Positions 53,100 to 61,633 of a stretch of 64,000 bases of DNA are shown here, piece by piece. The first letter of the stretch is position 1. Each line of letters opens with the position of its first letter. Source of the stretch: JAKZRT01 sp965247915 (GTDB lineage: Bacteria; Pseudomonadota; Alphaproteobacteria; Rhodobacterales; Rhodobacteraceae). The notes beneath the pieces are model-generated. The model searched no databases, was not told the DNA's origin, and worked only from the letters and a program-made list of their open reading frames with translations. A program made the translations under genes and the position numbers. The stretch is from assembly GCA_965247915.1 (NCBI GenBank), contig OZ252048.1:2914001-2978000 (forward strand), read 5' to 3'.

Positions 53100-53957
53100 T
53101 CAACTATATCCAGCGGCCTTCTTCTGCTCTTCGACGTATTTGGTCTGAAACTGCTCTTCGCCGGTCGCAAAGCGCACGCCTGCTGAGAGGATCGCCGCGT
53201 CAGGCGCCATATCAAGTGTCCTGTAGGGTGTCCCCGGTACAATGGTCTTGAAGGGGCTGTTGTGCTTGGTGTTGTAGCAGGCGAGAAGCGTCCAGCGCCG
53301 CTTGTCGGATCGATTCTGGTCGGAGCGATGCAGCGTGTTGCAATGGAAGAACAGGGCATCGCCAGGTTCCAGCTCGCAATGGACATGGTCGACGACTTTT
53401 TCAACCTCGCTCAGCCTGTCGGGATCGACACAATACTGCCCGCCTGGGGTCAACACGTGTTTCATGAGCCCCATGCGATGGGAGCCTGAGAGAACCTGCA
53501 GGCCGCCGTTCTCGCGGTTCGAGGCATCGAGCGCCAGCATCATGCTGCCCATGTCCGGATAGAGACAGTTTTGTTCGTACCAATAACCGAAATCCTGATG
53601 CCACTCCCAGGCGCCCCCTTTGCGCGGTTCCTTGGCAGTCAGTTTGGCCTGGTAGTGATACACCTCGTGCCCAAGAAGCGCGGACATTGTTTCGGCTACG
53701 CGGCGAACGCGGGCGACGAGGCCATATGTACTCTCGCCGGGTTCGAGCCAGACGACAGCCCGTGTTGCAGCACCACTGTCATCGGTCCGGTCAAACATGC
53801 TGCCCCGGACAATCGGGTCCTGCTCCATGGTTTCTCGAATGAGGGCGGTTTCTTCCTCGCTGAAGAGGCTTCGCACGATGAGATAGCCATCTCTCTGGAA
53901 AGCGGAGATTTCGTCAGCTGAAACCTTGAAGTCAGCTCCTTGTCCGCCCTTTTGCAT
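53100..53957 (-). CDS. phytanoyl-CoA dioxygenase (PhyH) family protein, copy A
   Basis: A 285-residue Fe(II)/2-oxoglutarate-dependent dioxygenase, cytoplasmic. The cupin facial triad shows as WHQDFG (His-x-Asp) and LHRSDQN (distal His), with the 2-oxoglutarate-binding Arg probably in NRSDKRRW. N-terminal FQRDGYLIVRSLFSEEE is typical of PhyH. Family members hydroxylate small molecules (ectoine, phosphonates, fatty acyl groups). It is followed after about 63 bp by the panB-like gene, so a joint pathway is likely. AAGGGG precedes the ATG. Substrate unknown. Confidence 0.86.
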   Translation of the reverse strand: MQKGGQGADFKVSADEISAFQRDGYLIVRSLFSEEETALIRETMEQDPIVRGSMFDRTDDSGAATRAVVWLEPGESTYGLVARVRRVAETMSALLGHEVYHYQAKLTAKEPRKGGAWEWHQDFGYWYEQNCLYPDMGSMMLALDASNRENGGLQVLSGSHRMGLMKHVLTPGGQYCVDPDRLSEVEKVVDHVHCELEPGDALFFHCNTLHRSDQNRSDKRRWTLLACYNTKHNSPFKTIVPGTPYRTLDMAPDAAILSAGVRFATGEEQFQTKYVEEQKKAAGYS

Positions 53958-54060
53958 TCGGGGACCCCTTGTTTATCTCAAAAATCATCTCAATCTCGAT
54001 TGCCCTAAGACTAACACTCCCGTCGATATTGTTTAAATCGATTGGCTCAATGTACATATT

Positions 54061-54084
54061 CGCGTCATCAATATTGATGACGCG
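54061..54084. promoter_or_regulatory. 24-bp perfect palindrome upstream of phyH-like gene, copy A
   Basis: Perfect dyad from 54061 to 54084; half-site CGCGTCATCAAT. It lies about 104 bp upstream of the phyH ATG and about 80 bp from the IS1182 end. Such length and perfection point to an operator for a dimeric regulator not encoded in the window. The same site is at 57864-57887. Confidence 0.65.
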
Positions 54085-54166
54085 CTCCAGTAACTGGCCA
54101 GCACATCGGACCGCACTTGCATTTTGAAAGATATGGCCTTGGCGGGTGGCATGTCCGCTTTGGGTC

Positions 54167-55755
54167 CGATTTTGTTGATTTAGTCGGCTGGCATCGCGCC
54201 TCCGCTGTCCGCTCTTATTAGAAGCGGCCTTTTTTGATCCCGCCTCCGGGCTATTGCCCGCTGCGGGATGGTATGGATGCTCGTTATCGGCGGATTGGTA
54301 CTGTTCCTATCATGCTGGTTGGAGGGTCGGCGGCGGTATCGGTCTGAGTTTGGCGAGCCTTCTCAGGTTCTGGACCGTGGCGGCGAGCAGGAACTCATCC
54401 TGGGCTCCGCGTGGGCCGCGTAAGCGCAATCGACCGAGCTTAAGAATGCGCTTGAGATGGGCAAACAGCATCTCGACCTTTTTGCGGTCGCAACGCGACT
54501 GGTTGAAGGCGGGCGTGTCGTAGAGCGCCCTTGCGACATCGCGGGCATCCTCATCAATGTCACGCGGTATGCGGCGTGATGGCGCCGTGGGACAGCACTT
54601 CGGCTTCAACGCGCAGGCGTCGCAATCAAGCTTGCGGGAGCGATAGTACAAAGCTCGGCTCTTAGTCACACGACCGGTCGTCGTCAGTGTCTTGCCGTTC
54701 GGACAGACATAGACGTTGCGATCGGCATGCCATTGGAAGTCGGCTCTGGAGAAGGTGCCATCGTCGCGCGCTGATTTGTCGAACACCGGGATGTGTGGGG
54801 CGATGCCTCTGTCTTTAACCAGCCAGGCCAGCATCGGTGCCGCCCCATAGGCGCTGTCGCCGGCCAGCCGTTTGGGCTTGAGGCCAAAGCGCTCTTCGGT
54901 TCGGTCGATCATGGTCTGGGCTGCTCCCACCTCGGCCTGCCGGATGGCACGGGTCGCCTCGACATCGAGAATGACGGCATGGTCGGTATCGGCCAGATAG
55001 TTGTCGGCATAGGCAAAGAAGGCTGGACCGCGCTGGGCGCCGGTCCATTGGGCTGCCGGGTCGGACAGGGAGACGAACTTCGGTGTCACGCTGCTGGCCG
55101 CTCCGAAGGCGGCATCGTCCAGCGTGGCGAGATAATCTTTGATCGCCTGCGTGGCGTCGCTGGGGATATCGGCGATCTTCCACTCATGTCCCGGCACCGA
55201 GCGCTGCTTGTTGGCATCGGCCTGGATCAGGCTGGCATCGACGGCAAAGCCCTCCCCGCCGACGAGCCCCTCGCTCATGCAGCGGCGCACCACCGTCTCG
55301 AACACATGGCGTAGAAGACCGCTCTGCCGGAAACGGCCATTGCGGTTGAGCGAGAAGGTCGAATGGTCTGGCACCCCGCCATCGAGACCCAGGCGGCAGA
55401 ACCAACGATAGGCGAGATTGAGATGGACCTCCTCGCACAAACGCCGCTCAGACCGAATGGCGAAGCAGTAGCCGACGATCAGCATCCGGATCATCAGCTC
55501 CGGATCAACCGAAGGCCGGCCGATGGTGCTGTAGAACGGCTTCAACGTGACCCGAAGATCGCTCAGATCGAGAAACCGGTCGATCTGCCTCAGCAGGTGA
55601 TCTTCCGGAACGTGATCCTCAAGGCAGAAGTCGTAGAAAAGGCGTTCCGGTGTTGCCTGCAGTCCCATCATAGCGTCCATCCCCCGAGCAAATCACCCAG
55701 AGGACAGAATCACGCCATTCACCACCGATCAAGCCCGACTAAATCAACAAAATCG
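54167..55755 (-). mobile_element. IS1182-family insertion sequence, copy A
   Basis: About 1589 bp with inverted ends CGATTTTGTTGATTTAGTCG at both sides. GTC is found on both flanks (54164-54166 and 55756-55758), possibly a short target duplication; copy B lacks it at its right side. Forms the right end of the tandem unit. Confidence 0.88.
54310..55680 (-). CDS. IS1182-family transposase, copy A
   Basis: 456 residues, full length. N-terminal DUF772-type domain (IGRPSVDPELMIRMLIVGYC, RWFCRLGLDGGVPDHSTFS), then catalytic region with GEGFAVDASLIQADANK (Asp), AGDSAYGAAPMLAWL (Asp), and a C-terminal zinc-like CDACALKPKCCP followed by RKKVEMLFAHLKRIL (Glu). No frameshift. Confidence 0.93.
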   Translation of the reverse strand: MDAMMGLQATPERLFYDFCLEDHVPEDHLLRQIDRFLDLSDLRVTLKPFYSTIGRPSVDPELMIRMLIVGYCFAIRSERRLCEEVHLNLAYRWFCRLGLDGGVPDHSTFSLNRNGRFRQSGLLRHVFETVVRRCMSEGLVGGEGFAVDASLIQADANKQRSVPGHEWKIADIPSDATQAIKDYLATLDDAAFGAASSVTPKFVSLSDPAAQWTGAQRGPAFFAYADNYLADTDHAVILDVEATRAIRQAEVGAAQTMIDRTEERFGLKPKRLAGDSAYGAAPMLAWLVKDRGIAPHIPVFDKSARDDGTFSRADFQWHADRNVYVCPNGKTLTTTGRVTKSRALYYRSRKLDCDACALKPKCCPTAPSRRIPRDIDEDARDVARALYDTPAFNQSRCDRKKVEMLFAHLKRILKLGRLRLRGPRGAQDEFLLAATVQNLRRLAKLRPIPPPTLQPA

Positions 55756-55945
55756 GTCCAAAAGCTGCCGTAGCTAAATGTGGCCGAGAATGTCTGCTTT
55801 ACCCCTGTAAGCAGACATCAATTCGGTGAGCGTGGAGAATCCGCAATGTGCCAGGATCTGCCATGCATTTGTATTTATGCCAGTCTGATTCAGCCGCAAA
55901 AAGGCTGGCTTCTTGGGATATTGGCGCCGCCGGAAGGGCGAGCGG
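55756..55945. other. spacer of tandem unit
   Basis: 190 bp between IS1182 copy A and the panB-like stop. Holds no gene. An imperfect inverted stretch AATGTCTGCTTT...AAGCAGACAT (55789-55817) could form a hairpin after panB. A related TGTCTGCTTT motif recurs in opposite orientation near 59845-59857. Confidence 0.55.
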
Positions 55946-56839
55946 TCAGCCATCTAGCGCCTTGATAAGGTCTTGGACGACCTCGTCTGCGACACCAACC
56001 TCGTAGTCGCGCGACGGAAAGGCGCCCGTCTTGACCTCGTCGATATAGTCGCGAAACGCCTGGACGCGCATCTCTTGCATTTTTTCCCGGATATCATGCA
56101 GGTTGCAGTATTGTTTCGCATGGCGAGGAAAAGGCGGCTCGCCATCACCCAAGATGTCCTGAGCAAACAGATATTGCACATCGCAACCACCGCCTGAGCC
56201 GATGGAAACCGTCGTTAACTTCGTGCGTTTGGAAATTTCAGCCATGACGGCTGAGGGGATGACCTCGCACTCAACAGCCCAGGCGCCGGCCTGTTCCAGA
56301 TCCTTGATCTGTCGGTGGACAAACACCGCCTCGTCAACAGTCTTGCCAACCGCGCGCAACCCTCCGGTCCAGGTGCTCTTTTTGGGTACAAGCCCGGCAT
56401 GTCCGCGCACGGGAATTCCGCTTTCAGCCAATGCTTCGACAAAACGAAGGCTCCATTGACACATAATTGAGTCAGCGCCGTGCTCCATGGCATTGAATGC
56501 CGCACGCATGGCCTCCTGCTTGCTGGTTACGCGTGTCAGTGGCATCGCGAAATACATGAACGTATGCGGCGCCGCCGCTCGGATGGCTTGGGCATGCTGG
56601 GGCGCATCAGGGTTATAGCGCACGACCAATGTGTCGATGCCTGCGACTTCAGCGGCCCGCGCTTCTGACACCCTGAACAGCATGGTTTCGGTCAACTGGC
56701 GCTTGTTCTTCAGATCCCGAATGTCTTTGACGGTATAATTTCTCAGGGCATAGGCGCCGGTCATCGTCACGACGCGTTTGAGCGGGCTGTCGGCATCAAC
56801 TGGCCCAGGGAGAACGCCAGATTTCGGTTTGTCGGCCAT
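55946..56839 (-). CDS. PanB-superfamily protein with altered active site
   Basis: A 297-residue TIM barrel related to ketopantoate hydroxymethyltransferase: GIPVRGHAGLVPKKSTWTGG, LRAVGKTVDEA, VECEVIP and IGSGGGCDVQYLFAQDILG follow the family order. But the Mg-binding and substrate residues are gone: the usual VGDS reads VRYN, the VADLPF position reads FAMPLT, and the VKLEGG block reads MCQWSL. The Glu of the ECVP motif survives. It is therefore probably not a pantothenate enzyme. Paired with a PhyH dioxygenase gene 63 bp upstream and duplicated with it. The ATG at 56839 follows GGAG; GTG at 56842 is an alternative. Confidence 0.8.
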   Translation of the reverse strand: MADKPKSGVLPGPVDADSPLKRVVTMTGAYALRNYTVKDIRDLKNKRQLTETMLFRVSEARAAEVAGIDTLVVRYNPDAPQHAQAIRAAAPHTFMYFAMPLTRVTSKQEAMRAAFNAMEHGADSIMCQWSLRFVEALAESGIPVRGHAGLVPKKSTWTGGLRAVGKTVDEAVFVHRQIKDLEQAGAWAVECEVIPSAVMAEISKRTKLTTVSIGSGGGCDVQYLFAQDILGDGEPPFPRHAKQYCNLHDIREKMQEMRVQAFRDYIDEVKTGAFPSRDYEVGVADEVVQDLIKALDG

Positions 56840-56902
56840 CACACTCCGGAAACCGCAGCGTCAAATCCCACGCAACTGTGACGATCAGGTGCAGGTTGGG
56901 AC

Positions 56903-57760
56903 TCAACTATATCCAGCGGCCTTCTTCTGCTCTTCGACGTATTTGGTCTGAAACTGCTCTTCGCCGGTCGCAAAGCGCACGCCTGCTGAGAGGATCGCCG
57001 CGTCAGGCGCCATATCAAGTGTCCTGTAGGGTGTCCCCGGTACAATGGTCTTGAAGGGGCTGTTGTGCTTGGTGTTGTAGCAGGCGAGAAGCGTCCAGCG
57101 CCGCTTGTCGGATCGATTCTGGTCGGAGCGATGCAGCGTGTTGCAATGGAAGAACAGGGCATCGCCAGGTTCCAGCTCGCAATGGACATGGTCGACGACT
57201 TTTTCAACCTCGCTCAGCCTGTCGGGATCGACACAATACTGCCCGCCTGGGGTCAACACGTGTTTCATGAGCCCCATGCGATGGGAGCCTGAGAGAACCT
57301 GCAGGCCGCCGTTCTCGCGGTTCGAGGCATCGAGCGCCAGCATCATGCTGCCCATGTCCGGATAGAGACAGTTTTGTTCGTACCAATAACCGAAATCCTG
57401 ATGCCACTCCCAGGCGCCCCCTTTGCGCGGTTCCTTGGCAGTCAGTTTGGCCTGGTAGTGATACACCTCGTGCCCAAGAAGCGCGGACATTGTTTCGGCT
57501 ACGCGGCGAACGCGGGCGACGAGGCCATATGTACTCTCGCCGGGTTCGAGCCAGACGACAGCCCGTGTTGCAGCACCACTGTCATCGGTCCGGTCAAACA
57601 TGCTGCCCCGGACAATCGGGTCCTGCTCCATGGTTTCTCGAATGAGGGCGGTTTCTTCCTCGCTGAAGAGGCTTCGCACGATGAGATAGCCATCTCTCTG
57701 GAAAGCGGAGATTTCGTCAGCTGAAACCTTGAAGTCAGCTCCTTGTCCGCCCTTTTGCAT
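56903..57760 (-). CDS. phytanoyl-CoA dioxygenase (PhyH) family protein, copy B
   Basis: 285 residues identical to copy A, with the WHQDFG and LHRSDQN iron-binding motifs. This copy retains its intact partner: the panB-like gene starts 63 bp after its stop, with no terminator-like structure between them, so they form a two-gene operon driven from the region containing the 24-bp palindrome. Confidence 0.86.
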   Translation of the reverse strand: MQKGGQGADFKVSADEISAFQRDGYLIVRSLFSEEETALIRETMEQDPIVRGSMFDRTDDSGAATRAVVWLEPGESTYGLVARVRRVAETMSALLGHEVYHYQAKLTAKEPRKGGAWEWHQDFGYWYEQNCLYPDMGSMMLALDASNRENGGLQVLSGSHRMGLMKHVLTPGGQYCVDPDRLSEVEKVVDHVHCELEPGDALFFHCNTLHRSDQNRSDKRRWTLLACYNTKHNSPFKTIVPGTPYRTLDMAPDAAILSAGVRFATGEEQFQTKYVEEQKKAAGYS

Positions 57761-57863
57761 TCGGGGACCCCTTGTTTATCTCAAAAATCATCTCAATCTC
57801 GATTGCCCTAAGACTAACACTCCCGTCGATATTGTTTAAATCGATTGGCTCAATGTACATATT

Positions 57864-57887
57864 CGCGTCATCAATATTGATGACGCG
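57864..57887. promoter_or_regulatory. 24-bp perfect palindrome upstream of phyH-like gene, copy B
   Basis: Same perfect dyad as at 54061-54084 (half-site CGCGTCATCAAT), about 104 bp upstream of the phyH ATG. Candidate operator. Confidence 0.65.
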
Positions 57888-57969
57888 CTCCAGTAACTGG
57901 CCAGCACATCGGACCGCACTTGCATTTTGAAAGATATGGCCTTGGCGGGTGGCATGTCCGCTTTGGGTC

Positions 57970-59558
57970 CGATTTTGTTGATTTAGTCGGCTGGCATCGC
58001 GCCTCCGCTGTCCGCTCTTATTAGAAGCGGCCTTTTTTGATCCCGCCTCCGGGCTATTGCCCGCTGCGGGATGGTATGGATGCTCGTTATCGGCGGATTG
58101 GTACTGTTCCTATCATGCTGGTTGGAGGGTCGGCGGCGGTATCGGTCTGAGTTTGGCGAGCCTTCTCAGGTTCTGGACCGTGGCGGCGAGCAGGAACTCA
58201 TCCTGGGCTCCGCGTGGGCCGCGTAAGCGCAATCGACCGAGCTTAAGAATGCGCTTGAGATGGGCAAACAGCATCTCGACCTTTTTGCGGTCGCAACGCG
58301 ACTGGTTGAAGGCGGGCGTGTCGTAGAGCGCCCTTGCGACATCGCGGGCATCCTCATCAATGTCACGCGGTATGCGGCGTGATGGCGCCGTGGGACAGCA
58401 CTTCGGCTTCAACGCGCAGGCGTCGCAATCAAGCTTGCGGGAGCGATAGTACAAAGCTCGGCTCTTAGTCACACGACCGGTCGTCGTCAGTGTCTTGCCG
58501 TTCGGACAGACATAGACGTTGCGATCGGCATGCCATTGGAAGTCGGCTCTGGAGAAGGTGCCATCGTCGCGCGCTGATTTGTCGAACACCGGGATGTGTG
58601 GGGCGATGCCTCTGTCTTTAACCAGCCAGGCCAGCATCGGTGCCGCCCCATAGGCGCTGTCGCCGGCCAGCCGTTTGGGCTTGAGGCCAAAGCGCTCTTC
58701 GGTTCGGTCGATCATGGTCTGGGCTGCTCCCACCTCGGCCTGCCGGATGGCACGGGTCGCCTCGACATCGAGAATGACGGCATGGTCGGTATCGGCCAGA
58801 TAGTTGTCGGCATAGGCAAAGAAGGCTGGACCGCGCTGGGCGCCGGTCCATTGGGCTGCCGGGTCGGACAGGGAGACGAACTTCGGTGTCACGCTGCTGG
58901 CCGCTCCGAAGGCGGCATCGTCCAGCGTGGCGAGATAATCTTTGATCGCCTGCGTGGCGTCGCTGGGGATATCGGCGATCTTCCACTCATGTCCCGGCAC
59001 CGAGCGCTGCTTGTTGGCATCGGCCTGGATCAGGCTGGCATCGACGGCAAAGCCCTCCCCGCCGACGAGCCCCTCGCTCATGCAGCGGCGCACCACCGTC
59101 TCGAACACATGGCGTAGAAGACCGCTCTGCCGGAAACGGCCATTGCGGTTGAGCGAGAAGGTCGAATGGTCTGGCACCCCGCCATCGAGACCCAGGCGGC
59201 AGAACCAACGATAGGCGAGATTGAGATGGACCTCCTCGCACAAACGCCGCTCAGACCGAATGGCGAAGCAGTAGCCGACGATCAGCATCCGGATCATCAG
59301 CTCCGGATCAACCGAAGGCCGGCCGATGGTGCTGTAGAACGGCTTCAACGTGACCCGAAGATCGCTCAGATCGAGAAACCGGTCGATCTGCCTCAGCAGG
59401 TGATCTTCCGGAACGTGATCCTCAAGGCAGAAGTCGTAGAAAAGGCGTTCCGGTGTTGCCTGCAGTCCCATCATAGCGTCCATCCCCCGAGCAAATCACC
59501 CAGAGGACAGAATCACGCCATTCACCACCGATCAAGCCCGACTAAATCAACAAAATCG
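57970..59558 (-). mobile_element. IS1182-family insertion sequence, copy B
   Basis: Same 1589-bp element as copy A, identical ends. The left flank is the same phyH upstream region, while the right flank (ACTCAATGCAG) is unrelated to that of copy A. This pattern fits recombination between IS1182 copies. Confidence 0.88.
58113..59483 (-). CDS. IS1182-family transposase, copy B
   Basis: 456 residues, identical to copy A at protein level, all catalytic segments present (AVDASLIQAD, GDSAYGAAP, KKVEMLFAHLKR). Being intact it could still drive mobility or serve as a recombination substrate for further amplification of the unit. Confidence 0.93.
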   Translation of the reverse strand: MDAMMGLQATPERLFYDFCLEDHVPEDHLLRQIDRFLDLSDLRVTLKPFYSTIGRPSVDPELMIRMLIVGYCFAIRSERRLCEEVHLNLAYRWFCRLGLDGGVPDHSTFSLNRNGRFRQSGLLRHVFETVVRRCMSEGLVGGEGFAVDASLIQADANKQRSVPGHEWKIADIPSDATQAIKDYLATLDDAAFGAASSVTPKFVSLSDPAAQWTGAQRGPAFFAYADNYLADTDHAVILDVEATRAIRQAEVGAAQTMIDRTEERFGLKPKRLAGDSAYGAAPMLAWLVKDRGIAPHIPVFDKSARDDGTFSRADFQWHADRNVYVCPNGKTLTTTGRVTKSRALYYRSRKLDCDACALKPKCCPTAPSRRIPRDIDEDARDVARALYDTPAFNQSRCDRKKVEMLFAHLKRILKLGRLRLRGPRGAQDEFLLAATVQNLRRLAKLRPIPPPTLQPA

Positions 59559-59937
59559 ACTCAATGCAGTCATTCGCTGTATGGCGGCACCCAATAGTGT
59601 GGATGAACGGCCGCTCTGGGCTCAGAGCCGCCGAACACCCGATACACGTTAAAGAAGAAGAGACGAGCGCGAAGGTGACGCCAACCGCTTCCTTTCCTTG
59701 GAGCAGATCGACAGACACTGGTGGTATTCCCACACCACACAAATAGGGATGTGTCAAAAACCACCGTTTGTGAACAACTTAAAGTTGAGTGCCGACGCGC
59801 GGCGGCACAGCAATTGGAAACTTGCCTAACGACTGCTATGCGGACAAAGCAGACATTTGTGACTAGTACTCTTGTATTGCACCATTGCTTAGAAGCCCCG
59901 TTGAAGGAGCCATCCAATTCGCCCGCCGAAATCGTTT
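59559..59937. other. gap without recognisable gene
   Basis: 379 bp between the IS1182 end and the isomerase stop. Frames on both strands lack ribosome sites and recognisable domains. An element around 59828-59860 (complement contains AATGTCTGCTTTGTCCGCAT) resembles short intergenic relics I recall from roseobacter genomes; unverified. Confidence 0.5.
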
Positions 59938-60750
59938 CTACTGCGCTAGCCCGCGTTCCACGAGCCATTGGGCCGAACGCTGCACTGACGCTTTGTCCAC
60001 GATTTCAATGATCAGGCGCGGATTGGAAGAAAGCTTTGCAAGCTCGGCAAAGATCGCCGTCCAGGGCAAAGCGCCATCTCCAACCGCCCAATGGCGGTCA
60101 GCGAAGAAATCGGCGTCTTGCACGTGGACATGGCTAAGATGATTGCCTGCGGCCCTCACATACCGGTCCACAGCAGGCGCGTTGCCGATGCCATGGGCAT
60201 AAGCGGCGTGGCCTGTGTCGACTGACACCTTCAGCGCCGGCGATGCAAAGCTCTCAATCAATCGCACCCGTGCTGCCGGGTCGCGATCTTCGATGTTCTC
60301 CATGACGATTTCGACGCCCATGTTTTCGGCGCGTTCGACGGCCGGGCGGAGCGCGCGATGAACGCGATCTTGAAACTTCTCCCAACCGTTGTCTATCTTG
60401 TCGAGGTTCTCGTGGTACCAGGCCTTGACCGGGCTGTGGACGACCATTTGCGTCGCGCCGAGCCAGCCGCAGGCGTCGAGGCCCTGATCGAGGCGTCGTT
60501 GGATAACGGCGCGGACTTCCACATCTTCTGTATCCAGCGGAAATCCTCGGAACGGGCCGTGGATACCGATGCGGCCTTCCATACCCGCCAAGAGTGGTCT
60601 GACATCTGCAGCCATTGCTTTGACATCGACGCCTTCGACCTCGGCGCCGTGAAAGCCCTGTAGTTCAAGGTCGCGGGGTAACTCGCGGAGCCAGTTGTGA
60701 TGCGAAGCAAGCTCTTTTGGACGGAGTGCGGCGCCGAGAATGGGAAGCAT
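59938..60750 (-). CDS. TIM-barrel sugar isomerase/epimerase (xylose isomerase-like)
   Basis: 270 residues from an ATG with AGAAAGGA upstream. AP-endonuclease-2-like barrel: VVHSPVKAWYHENLD, IVMENIEDRDPAARVRLIES, VSVDTGHAAYAHG and LSHVHVQDADFFADRHW hold the expected metal ligands (Glu, Asp-His, His-x-His). The C-terminal GALPWTAIFAEL is standard for the family. Members isomerise or epimerise keto sugars, inositols or related compounds. Last gene of an operon with a peptide-type importer, implying a saccharide ligand for that importer. Confidence 0.85.
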   Translation of the reverse strand: MLPILGAALRPKELASHHNWLRELPRDLELQGFHGAEVEGVDVKAMAADVRPLLAGMEGRIGIHGPFRGFPLDTEDVEVRAVIQRRLDQGLDACGWLGATQMVVHSPVKAWYHENLDKIDNGWEKFQDRVHRALRPAVERAENMGVEIVMENIEDRDPAARVRLIESFASPALKVSVDTGHAAYAHGIGNAPAVDRYVRAAGNHLSHVHVQDADFFADRHWAVGDGALPWTAIFAELAKLSSNPRLIIEIVDKASVQRSAQWLVERGLAQ

Positions 60751-60763
60751 GAAACGGTCCTTT

Positions 60764-61633
60764 CTAAGTGTCGATATTGGGGTCGAGCGCGTCGCGGAGC
60801 CAGTCGCCCACAAGGCTCATCGAAAGTGTTATGACAAAAATCGTCATTCCGGGGATCACTGCGATCCACCAGGCCAGCAGCAGGTGATCGCGGCCCGATC
60901 CCAGCATCTCGCCAAGGCTGGTCAGTGGAGGTTGGATTCCGAGGCCGAGGAAGCTGAGCGCGGTTTCCAGGAGGATCGTCGAGGGAAAGTTGAGCGTGAC
61001 CTGGACGATCAGAATATTGGCCACGTTGGGAAGCACGTGGCGTCCATACAGGCGCCAAGGCTTTGCACCGAGCGCCTGCAAGGCCGAGACATAACCCTCT
61101 TGTTGCGCGGCCAGAACTGCGCCGCGGACGAGGCGGGCGTAGGTCTCCCATCCGGCGAGCCCGACAAGGGCCACAAAGAGCCAGAATGAGTTGCCAAAGA
61201 GGGCCAGGACACCCAAGACGAGGATCTGAAACGGCAGCGCCGCTTGCGCATCGACCAGCGCCATGATCAGGCCGCCGACGCGACCTCTGGAATGTGCGGC
61301 GACGAAGCCTAGGAACGTGCCAAGGACCGCGCCGATCAAGGTGCCGAGAAGGGCCACGCCGAGGCTGATCCGGAGCCCATAGAGCAAACGACTGAGGATG
61401 TCGCGGCCAAGCGCGTCGGTACCGAACGAATGGCTCCAATCCCCGCCCATCCAAACGGGGGGAGCGAACCGGTTGCGCAAGAATTGGTCGGTGTAGTCGT
61501 ATGGTGCGAGAATGCCGGCGAAGAGGCCGCAAAGGCTGAGCAGCACCAGAATGCCGAGCGCGATTGAGACCAAAAGAGACGGTCGGTGGCCGCCTAAAAG
61601 GCCACGCGGTTCGGCGTCAGCGTTTGCGGTCAT
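60764..61633 (-). CDS. ABC transporter permease, DppC-type
   Basis: 289 residues from the ATG at 61633, overlapping the upstream permease's stop by 17 bp. N-terminal helix (LLVSIALGILVLLSLCGLFA), FGTDALGRDILSRLLYGLRI, coupling loop SALQALGAKPWRLYGRHVLP, and C-terminal SLVGDWLRDALDPNIDT. Standard length, unlike the extended DppC at 12758. Confidence 0.9.
   Translation of the reverse strand: MTANADAEPRGLLGGHRPSLLVSIALGILVLLSLCGLFAGILAPYDYTDQFLRNRFAPPVWMGGDWSHSFGTDALGRDILSRLLYGLRISLGVALLGTLIGAVLGTFLGFVAAHSRGRVGGLIMALVDAQAALPFQILVLGVLALFGNSFWLFVALVGLAGWETYARLVRGAVLAAQQEGYVSALQALGAKPWRLYGRHVLPNVANILIVQVTLNFPSTILLETALSFLGLGIQPPLTSLGEMLGSGRDHLLLAWWIAVIPGMTIFVITLSMSLVGDWLRDALDPNIDT

Larger units (their letters stand above)
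52561..55755. repeat. tandem unit, copy A (5'-truncated)
   Basis: Matches 56364-59558 with a constant offset of 3803 bp; the encoded proteins are identical by inspection. Contains the N-terminal half of panB-like, complete phyH-like and complete IS1182. The missing 608 bp (panB C-terminus and spacer) were lost at the IS5 junction. The full unit is 55756-59558. Confidence 0.93.
56364..59558. repeat. tandem unit, copy B (shared part)
   Basis: Second copy of 52561-55755. The full 3803-bp unit of copy B starts at 55756 and includes the whole panB-like gene. Right flank after 59558 differs from that after 55755, so the duplication ends exactly at the IS1182 end. Confidence 0.93.

Noticed and set aside
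54793..55314. 173-residue plus-strand ORF opposite the IS1182 transposase (and its twin at 58596)
   Set aside because: Antisense shadow of a high-GC transposase gene; no ribosome site and no recognisable domain.
52561..59558. CRISPR or other short-repeat array
   Set aside because: The repetition is a two-copy 3.8-kb tandem duplication; no short, regularly spaced repeats are present here or elsewhere in the window.
54167..59558. Classical IS1182 composite transposon carrying panB-phyH
   Set aside because: The two IS1182 copies do flank panB-phyH, but phyH and half of panB also lie outside to the left in the same arrangement, so a tandem duplication describes the data better.
59570..59968. 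132-residue minus-strand ORF in the gap after IS1182
   Set aside because: Overlaps the isomerase 3' end, cysteine- and serine-rich random look, no ribosome site, no family.
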